64,000 nucleotides of DNA from Flavobacteriaceae bacterium (GTDB lineage: Bacteria > Bacteroidota > Bacteroidia > Flavobacteriales > Flavobacteriaceae). A program made the position numbers and the translations under genes. The notes under the pieces are model-generated. The model ran no database searches. It was not told the origin of the DNA and worked only from the letters and a program-made list of their open reading frames with translations. Location of the stretch: the NCBI GenBank assembly GCA_031277535.1, contig JAITMD010000002.1:18438-82437 (forward strand), given 5' to 3'. This document shows positions 44,461 to 52,600 of this stretch, piece by piece. Position 1 is the stretch's first letter. The number at the start of each line of letters is the position of its first letter.

Positions 44461-46122
44461 ATGAGTCTATTTAACATTGAATTGCCCTCTGTAACACCAG
44501 ACGATGTTGTCGCTTGGTTTACATTTAACCCAAAAGAACCTTTATTGTTCAATTCAGGACTGTTTTTGGGATTGTTTATGGCGTTTTATCTTATCTATAT
44601 TTTGATAAGAAAAACCTTTCATTTGCGTTTGTTGTATGTGGTATTGTTTTCAATATTCTTTTATTACAAATCAAGTGGTATCTACTTTGTGTTATTGCTG
44701 GGGTCGTCCCTTATGGATTACAGTTTTGCAAGTGTGATTCACAATACAACAAGTGAAGTAAAGAAAAGATTACTGTTGACAATCAGTGTGATTGTTAACT
44801 TAGGAATGTTGGGGTATTTTAAATATACCAATTTCTTTTTAGATGGTTTTAATGCCTTGTCTGGTAATGCATTTCACTTAGATAATATCATTTTACCAGT
44901 AGGTATTTCATTCTTTACATTTCAATCTATAAGTTATATTATAGAAGTGTATAGAAAGGAAATAGAACCAACTAAAAACTTCTTAGATTATCTATTCTTT
45001 ATATCGTTTTTCCCTCAGTTGGTTGCAGGACCAATTGTACGTGCAAAAGATTTTATTCCGCAGATATACTCTAAAGTGTATGTGTCGAGAGAGTATGTCA
45101 ATGAAGGGCTTTTATTGATTATAGGAGGTTTGTTGAAAAAAGCGGTAATATCGGATTATATATCTATTAACTTTGTAGATAGGGTGTTTGATGCTCCTAA
45201 TAGCTATACTGCTTTTGAGAATTTGATGGCTTCTTATGGTTATGCTATTCAGATTTATTGTGATTTCTCTGGTTATTCTGATATTGCTATTGGTATCGCT
45301 TTACTAATGGGGTACCGTTTGCCAATTAACTTTGATGTACCTTATCAATCTACTTCAATTACAGAGTTTTGGAGAAGATGGCATATTTCACTTTCTACTT
45401 GGTTAAAAGATTTCTTGTATATTACAGTAGGAGGGAATAGAAAAGGAAGTTTTGGAGGATTCTTCTTTCCTATATTGTTCTTTGTAGGAATAATAGGATG
45501 GGGAATTTATTATATCAATGAGAGTTATATTCCCTTAGTTATAGCAGGTGGGTCTGTTGTAGTATTTTTGCTAACAATTGTTTTTGCAAAAGAGAAGAAG
45601 AAAAGTATGTTTACTAACTTCAACTTATTGACTACCATGTTACTTGGAGGTTTATGGCATGGAGCAAGTTTGCGTTTTATTGTATGGGGAGCTCTACATG
45701 GTATAGCCTTAGCTGTGCATAAGATAGTAATGGAATTGTTTCCACGTGCAAAAGGGAAAGAACCAAATTTTGTTTGGAGGATTTGTTCTATTATAATTAC
45801 TTTCCATTTCGTAACATTTTGTTGGATTTTCTTTAGAGCTAATTCATTTGATACAGCTTTACAAATTATCAATAATATTGGAGATTTGACTTTAGATGTC
45901 AATGAATGGATGGTTATTATTGAAGGGTATAAAAATGCGTTCTTACTAATCTTAATTGGTTTTGTATGGCATTATATTCCTAAAAAATGGATGCTGATAC
46001 CTAACCAGTGGTTTGAGATTGCGCCGATGTTTGTAAAAGCAGTTGTTTTGGGATTTGTGATGTGGGTTGTATATGCTACAGCTACAGCAGGACCACAACC
46101 TTTTATTTACTTCCAATTTTAA
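44461..46122 (+). CDS. MBOAT-family O-acyltransferase (DltB/AlgI/PatA-like)
   Basis: 553 residues with about 12 membrane segments. The MBOAT hallmarks are FWRRWHISLSTWLKDFLY (303-320) and GGLWHG with the conserved His at 400. Between them, about 331-385, there is an extra stretch with two hydrophobic segments (FFFPILFFVGIIGWGIYYI and LVIAGGSVVVFLLTIVFA) that usual AlgI/DltB proteins lack. MBOATs move acyl groups across the inner membrane to SGNH partners, both encoded just upstream. Predicted partner of the two SGNH proteins. Confidence 0.9.
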   Translation: MSLFNIELPSVTPDDVVAWFTFNPKEPLLFNSGLFLGLFMAFYLIYILIRKTFHLRLLYVVLFSIFFYYKSSGIYFVLLLGSSLMDYSFASVIHNTTSEVKKRLLLTISVIVNLGMLGYFKYTNFFLDGFNALSGNAFHLDNIILPVGISFFTFQSISYIIEVYRKEIEPTKNFLDYLFFISFFPQLVAGPIVRAKDFIPQIYSKVYVSREYVNEGLLLIIGGLLKKAVISDYISINFVDRVFDAPNSYTAFENLMASYGYAIQIYCDFSGYSDIAIGIALLMGYRLPINFDVPYQSTSITEFWRRWHISLSTWLKDFLYITVGGNRKGSFGGFFFPILFFVGIIGWGIYYINESYIPLVIAGGSVVVFLLTIVFAKEKKKSMFTNFNLLTTMLLGGLWHGASLRFIVWGALHGIALAVHKIVMELFPRAKGKEPNFVWRICSIIITFHFVTFCWIFFRANSFDTALQIINNIGDLTLDVNEWMVIIEGYKNAFLLILIGFVWHYIPKKWMLIPNQWFEIAPMFVKAVVLGFVMWVVYATATAGPQPFIYFQF

Positions 46123-46147
46123 GATAGTAAGAATATACAAATAATAG

Positions 46148-46185
46148 AAAGACCAGTTTGTTTTATACAGACTGGTCTTTTTTTT
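46148..46185 (+). terminator. Intrinsic terminator of the argS-MBOAT operon
   Basis: AAAGACCAGT/ACTGGTCTTT stem plus three more pairs, then a T-run, 26 bp after the MBOAT stop. Confidence 0.9.
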
Positions 46186-46426
46186 AGGTAGATAGGTAAG
46201 GTTATCTTATGTCATCTGACAGAGGAGTAGATTTTAAGTAATAATATAGTTGATTACAGTTTGTGTTGAAAAAAAGGCTTGTTTTAAAGGTGTTTTACTG
46301 TATTATTATTTATTTTTTATATTAGAGTATATTTAGAAGGATAAAAGGGTATTACAGTTGATTTATGAGGTTTTTTGTGTTTTGAGTATGTTTTTAATCA
46401 TGTAGTATTAGTTATAGGGCATAAAA

Positions 46427-46460
46427 AAATCTCAAAGTACCATTTTGTACTTTGAGATTT
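46427..46460 (-). terminator. Intrinsic terminator of the membrane LuxR gene
   Basis: 14-bp perfect stem (46427-46440 with 46447-46460) with A-run on the + left side, which is a T-run for the leftward gene ending at 46476. The rest of 46186-46475 holds nothing else. Confidence 0.85.
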
Positions 46461-46475
46461 GATAGGATTAAAAAG

Positions 46476-47744
46476 TTACCAATCTTTTAATGCGAAAACC
46501 TGAGGTCTTGAACTTACATTAAGTTTGAGGTAAATATTGCTGATGTGATATTTTGTTGTGCTTAATGTTATACTGAGGTCATTTGCAATTTCTTTATTTG
46601 TTTTACCATCCCAAATAAGATATAAGACATCTATTTCCCGATCTGTTAGTTTGTACTCACTTTTGAGGTGCATCCCTAAGTTCTGTATATGATCTTTTAA
46701 GCTATTTGTTTCTTTTTGTTGTACTTGTTCTACTTGTGTGTTTTTTTCTTCTACTAATAATTTGTGATAGTTTTTAAGAAGCATAACATACTGTGAGAGA
46801 TATACTTCATTTGCCTTGTGTTGTTTTTGCTGTTTTTGAATAAAACTATAATTGGTATAAATATTAAAAGCAATTAATAGTAGGCTTAATAATTTAAGTT
46901 GAGAAATGGCATTATTAAAAGCTTCCATATTCTGAAAACACAAGGTAGGTGTAAAGCACAAACTATAGAATATAGTTAATGATAGCATTAGTATAATATA
47001 GGTTCTATATCTGTTTTTGTTGCATAAAGAAAACATGAGATACTGCGTTAGTATAAGAAAAGCAAATGTTATCGAGTGAATGATGATAGCATATCTATCA
47101 CTTCTAAAGTGATTTAAAGCAAAGAAAAATAGCGCTATAACAGATGTGATGGTGTAAATTTTACGTTCATAGATGAACATAAAACGTTTAATAAAATAGG
47201 GGTAGTAAGTAGATAATATAGCAATGGTAAGCATAATTAAGCTTACAGTAATTAATGATTCTATAAAGTTTGCTATGTATGCGGATACAGAACCTCTACT
47301 TAATACTATTTCAAAAAAGATATAACTGCAAATTACTAAGGCTTGCATAAGTAATAGCAATAACCATTTTTTAGGTTTGAAGATTAGATATACACATAGT
47401 GTAGATACAATAGCAAAGCATGCTAATCCATAGAAAATTCCAGATATGAATGAGTTTAATAAAATAGGAGGTAAAGTAATATTACTTAGTAGAGAAAAGC
47501 TTGTAAGTAATGTTCCAAAGCTTGCTTGATCAATTTTTATTGTATTACTGTGTGGTATGCTGTTTTTGATAGATGCTAAAATAGTATTAGTATCTATCAG
47601 AAGATCCTTAGAATTATAAGGAAAACAGCATATAAGACAAACAATTATCACCCCAATAATTGCGTAGGTTTTGTTTTTTTTCGAGCTCATTAGTAAAATG
47701 GTATTGAAAGGAGAAAACAAGTAATGTGTAAGTTTTATTGACAT
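46476..47744 (-). CDS. Membrane-bound LuxR-type transcriptional regulator (paralogue 2)
   Basis: 422 residues, the longer paralogue of the protein at 6628. A first hydrophobic segment near 28-42, a short periplasmic part, then about seven more segments, a coiled-coil linker (about 300-350, QKQQKQHKANEVYLSQYVMLLKNYHKLLVEEKN), and a LuxR HTH at 366-422 (LTDREIDVLYLIWDGKTNKEIANDLSIT). A second ATG (47690) gives a shorter form. It faces the 1880-residue gene across 1.9 kb. I infer that it regulates the surface locus downstream. Confidence 0.85.
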   Translation of the reverse strand: MSIKLTHYLFSPFNTILLMSSKKNKTYAIIGVIIVCLICCFPYNSKDLLIDTNTILASIKNSIPHSNTIKIDQASFGTLLTSFSLLSNITLPPILLNSFISGIFYGLACFAIVSTLCVYLIFKPKKWLLLLLMQALVICSYIFFEIVLSRGSVSAYIANFIESLITVSLIMLTIAILSTYYPYFIKRFMFIYERKIYTITSVIALFFFALNHFRSDRYAIIIHSITFAFLILTQYLMFSLCNKNRYRTYIILMLSLTIFYSLCFTPTLCFQNMEAFNNAISQLKLLSLLLIAFNIYTNYSFIQKQQKQHKANEVYLSQYVMLLKNYHKLLVEEKNTQVEQVQQKETNSLKDHIQNLGMHLKSEYKLTDREIDVLYLIWDGKTNKEIANDLSITLSTTKYHISNIYLKLNVSSRPQVFALKDW

Positions 47745-49635
47745 AATTACATATCACAAACAAGTCAATAAAAGAGGTAGGGTCAAAATACCTTGCTTTA
47801 TATTACAAGGAGTGTGGCATGATGCAGAACATAGTGTCAATATGTTTCATCTTTTGTTCCAATAATTTGAACCAATAGTAAAAAGACCTATTAATTGTTT
47901 TTTCCTTAAAATAAACTTGTAAAAGCTTTTTTTGCTTAGTCACATAATTGGATGTTAGCGAAAAAACTTCAATAGTATGCTGGTTGGGTGTACATAATAT
48001 AGAAGTTATTACTCTTTGTTTACTTTGTATATTATTGAAAAAGAGTAAAATTAGATGCTTAAACAAGTGTTTTTGTTGTTTTGTTTTGCGAGTGCAAGTT
48101 ACATTTATTGTTCAAATTATACACATATAAATAATCGAATATTTGTTAAATATTAAGAGGATTTAGCAAAGGATAGGAGAGCTGGTGTTAAGGTATTATA
48201 GGGTTAACACTCTTTTATGTATTCGCAAATTGCAGTTTTATAAGTTAGTTCTATTTTAAGATTGAGTAGGAAGTGTTTTTAAGGTATATATATTTTTTAA
48301 GGGTATTGTGTGATTGATAGGTAATGTGGTTAATATTTTACATACTTCTCTATTATTTGGTGTTTTTTAGAGTTTTAGTAAGTGTTAAAATGTTCATTAA
48401 CTAATCAAAATGCCTTTATGTTGTTTCTCTTCATAGTTTGAAAATAATACTTGTATAATGCTTTATATAGTAGTTTTAGGTATAAAATAGGTTAGTAGTT
48501 TTACTACTATGATGTTAAATGTAAAGTACTACACCTCTAAATTTTTTTAGATTTTTTATCCTTTTAAGTTACCTTATTTTAATGCTTTTTTTAGGGTAGG
48601 ACAGGTACTGTTTTAACTGTTTTTATTTATGTAAGTTATTGATATGTTTTGATATAGTGTTTTAGTTGTTAGTAGTTTTTGGTATAAATGCTAAACTGTT
48701 AATAATTCAACTAATAGGCTATTTAAGAATAAAACCAACCCAAGGTATAGGTTTCCACCTGTCCCATATATCTAATTTTGAGTTATCGAATTGCAAGAGG
48801 AGCATAGTAGAAATGCTATTGTGTATATATGCATTACAAGTTCATTTTTGTGGGGACAGAATAGACTTTGTAACTCCCTTAGTTGGATGTTTTACTCGTA
48901 GTGAATGTGTAAAGATTTGATTGGGGGAGATTATGCATAATTACTTTAGATATGAACCTTTTCCTTTTGTCATTCCTTACTAACGAACCAAATTCTTGTG
49001 CTCTAACAGACATAAGAAAAATTGATTAGAACATTTGAAAATAAGTATGAAGAGTGATGGTGATTTAAAATGTTTTACTATTTGTGATTGATAATGATGT
49101 TTTAGAATAACAGTTTTTGTTAGGCTCTAATTGTGTTGTCGATTAAAAAAGATAGAAGAAGTATTGTAACAATGATACTTCTAACAAGAACATTTTAATT
49201 ATCAAAACAGGTAATATATATAAACAAGAGAGTTGTGTCTTATTAGTATTGAGATACACTTTGCATTAAGAAGGTGAATAATTAATATAAAAAAGTTGGT
49301 ATGGAAAAATTAAAACTACTAAAAAGCTAATCTTCATGTAAGAGGTAGTTTTTAAGAATCGATTAAAAACTACACATTGATCTGCAACCAGTCTTCAATG
49401 GTTTTCGAAAATAGACAGTGTGTTTTTTATAGCATTTGCTATGAGCTATTATTTATATAACAGTAGCCAAATAGTTGTATAATATTTTAGGAGCATAGTG
49501 TTTCTGTTTTTCATTGTTGGTTTGCTACTGCAGATTTTGATTTGTGTTGTTATGGACTATAAGTACTGGTTGGGATGTCTTATAGTTTATAAAACAGCAT
49601 GTGTAAACTGAAAAAAATAATTAACAAAACAACAA
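47745..49635. promoter_or_regulatory. 1.9-kb non-coding gap before the surface locus
   Basis: AT-rich with no convincing gene. Inverted repeats: AGAAGTAT/ATACTTCT (49157-49182), a perfect GTAGTTTTTAA/TTAAAAACTAC (49345-49373, 7-nt loop) and ACTATAAG/CTTATAGT (49556-49586). ATAATCGAATATTTGTT at 48131-48147 matches the 11185 upstream region at 15 of 17 positions. It could hold a long regulated leader, small RNAs or regulator sites. Confidence 0.5.
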
Positions 49636-52600
49636 ATGAAACAAAAAACTACTTTTTCTCTATGGAAGAGGTTACTGCTTGTGCTCGTCCTGTTCGTACC
49701 GATAGTTCAGTCCTTTGGGCAGACTAAGGTTTATGCGGATTATTTTACTCATAGTTCTTATGGGCTAAAGGTAGGAGGAGTGATTACCAATACAGAAGCT
49801 CTTAAAAATACTGATAGAGAAGATTTCGCTACTATTAATACTTATGGAGGTTTAGCTCTTGGATTGGGAAGATATGGAGGGGCTATCGAATTACAATTTG
49901 CAAAAGAAATCCCTGCTAATCAGTGGTCTTATATCCGTATTGGAGGAGATCAAACGTTGCTAAAAGGTTTATTAGGAGGATCTTTAGGTAAACTTTTAGG
50001 AGGTGTAGTAGGAGGTTTGGCTATTGGTAATCAAGATATTAGAGTACAGGTTTATGATAGTAAAACGAATAAAGTTGTATTAGATCGTTCAAGTTTAGCT
50101 GGGTTTAATACAGACCGCGTTAAGATGATCGAAACTGGTGAGGGATATACTGTGATAGCCGTAAAACCTATGACTGCTTATAAAAAAATCAGTATTAGTA
50201 ACGTTTGTAATACTTTACTGTTAGCTCTTGAAAACATGAAATTAGATGTTTATGGTGCATATACAATAGAGAGTAATGATAATACTTGTGGAAAACCAAT
50301 AGGAACATCATTCGATGGTTCAGGTTTAGATTTAAAAGTATTAGATGTTGCAAATCAGGGGTTATTTAAAGCAATTGATGATTCTAAAGCGACTTATGCA
50401 ACATTGAATGCAGGTAGTTTATTAGATGTAAAAGTTGGTGGAGGAATGTCACAAAACTTTTATTTTCCAACTGAAACAGGAGATAAGGGATCTGTTAATA
50501 TTAAAGTAGCCTTAGGTAGTGAAGGAGTATTAAATCTTAATCTATTAGGTAATGTAGAAGTGTTAGCTTATAATGGACTTAGTACAGCTCCTGTGTATCA
50601 AAAGACATTGAGTGGAGGACTTATCTCAGATATTAATTTACTTAACCTATTGAAGTTAGGAAAAGAAGTTACCTTAACAGTAGCTCCTCAGAAAGCCTTT
50701 GACCGTATAGAAATACGTCTTAATTCACCTGTAGGTGTTGATTTATTAGGAAGTTCTGTTAAGATATATGATGTAGAGCGTTTTGATGGTGTTACTTGTA
50801 TAAATCCAGCGTTAGTAATTCCTGATGCTACAGATCAACCATTCGAAAAAGCACAATGCTCTACAGCTTTAGGGGTATATAATAATGTAGAGTTTCCTTT
50901 TAATGCGATAGATGGAAATAATGAAAGTTATGCTACTCTATCTGCTTCTAATGGTAGTTTATTAGTTAAAGCTCCATATGGTGGTAGAATAGAAATGAAG
51001 TATGAACAAGCATTAGCTGCTAACAAAACATCTTATATCCGTATAGATACAGATAAAGAGGTTTTAGATGCTCTTTTAGGTGGTACTTTAGGGAAGTTAG
51101 TTTCTGACTTAGGAGGTCTATTGTTAGGTAATCATATTATAACAGTAGAAGCCTATGATTCAAAAGGGATGTCTATTGCTAAAACTTCAAGCAGTAATGG
51201 TTTTGATGGTTCTACTAATGGCTTTGTACGTTTAGTACAAGATAATATTGGTAGATATTATTTAGCTGTAACTCCAAATAAAGCTTATGAAAGTATAGTA
51301 GTTTCTAATAGTGTAAGTAGTGTATTACCTACAGGAGAAGTTAGAGAGTTAAAAGTGTATAATATGTGTACTGAGATTGGTACAGATATATGCTTTCCTG
51401 CTCAGTTTACATCTTATGACATTTTAGGAATAAACTTAGGATTAAGTGATTTAGCTAATGCAGGAGTGAAGAATGCTTATCATGCTATAGGAACTAATTC
51501 TTCAAATTACTCTGAGATAAATGTAGGTTTATTAGGATTAGGAAGTAAAGTATCTCAACGAGTTTATTTTAATCATCCTTCAGAAATTGACAGTAAGCTT
51601 ACAGTTAAGGCTCTTTTAAATCCAAAAGATGTATTGAGCTTGGATATTCTTGGAAAGTATGAGGTGGTAACATCTTTAAATGGTATAGAACAAGAACGTT
51701 ATACTTTAAAGCAAGGGATTTTAAATAATATAGATGTTCTTGGATTATTTAAAAGAGGTAGTGCTTATACTTTTACATTTGATACAAAAAAACAATACGA
51801 TAGAGTTGATATTGTAGTAGAGTCTATAGTAAAAGTTGGTACAAGCCCTGCTCTTAAGGTGTATAGTATTAATCGTTATAGTAATGCTTGTCCATTACCT
51901 AAGACAGAAAATCCTTTTACACAATCTACTTGTGCAGCAACAGTGGTAAGTCAAGATCATGCAGATAACGCAAGTAATGTGGTAGATGGTGACTTTGATT
52001 CTTATGCAACTATACATTCTGATCCAGGTATTTTATTGGGAGGAGGAGCTTATACAGGACATATCGAGTTAGGATATGATCATACAGTAGTTGCAGGAAA
52101 GACTTCATATATCCGTTTTGATTTTGATGAAACAGTATTAAATGGATTATTAGGAGGAAGTTTAGGTAACGTTGTTACAGGTTTAGTAGATCACTTATTA
52201 CTTGGAGCGCATTACTTTGATATAGATGTAAAGGATGAGAATGGAGTTAGTGTTCTTCAGGGAAGTAGTAAAGGAGATAATACAACTTTTGCAAAAAATG
52301 GAAACATTCGTATTGTAAGAGACAAAGTAGGTCGTACGTATATTGCAGTTACTCCATCAGTAGCATATAAATCTGTTCGTATTACAGACAAAACAGCTGC
52401 TATTACTGGTATTCTTGCTGCATCAGGATCAATGAATGTCTATGGTATGTGTTATGAAGCAAGTACAGATCCTTGTTTAACTTCATTTGCTACATCTTAT
52501 GAGTTATCGGGCTTAGGTCTTGACGTAAAAGATCTATCAGGAGCAGGGGTTAAATACCCAGAGAGAGCCATAGATAGTAATACAACAAATTATTCTGAGA

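Noticed and set aside
45525..45902. 125-residue leftward ORF within the MBOAT gene
   Set aside because: Antisense to membrane segments that carry the MBOAT motifs.
47803..48066. 87-residue leftward ORF in the 1.9-kb gap
   Set aside because: Starts with TTG, no signal or motif, and lies just upstream of the LuxR gene where a promoter is expected.
48666..48920. 84-residue rightward ORF in the 1.9-kb gap
   Set aside because: Starts with TTG, has no recognisable motif and odd composition; kept as non-coding.
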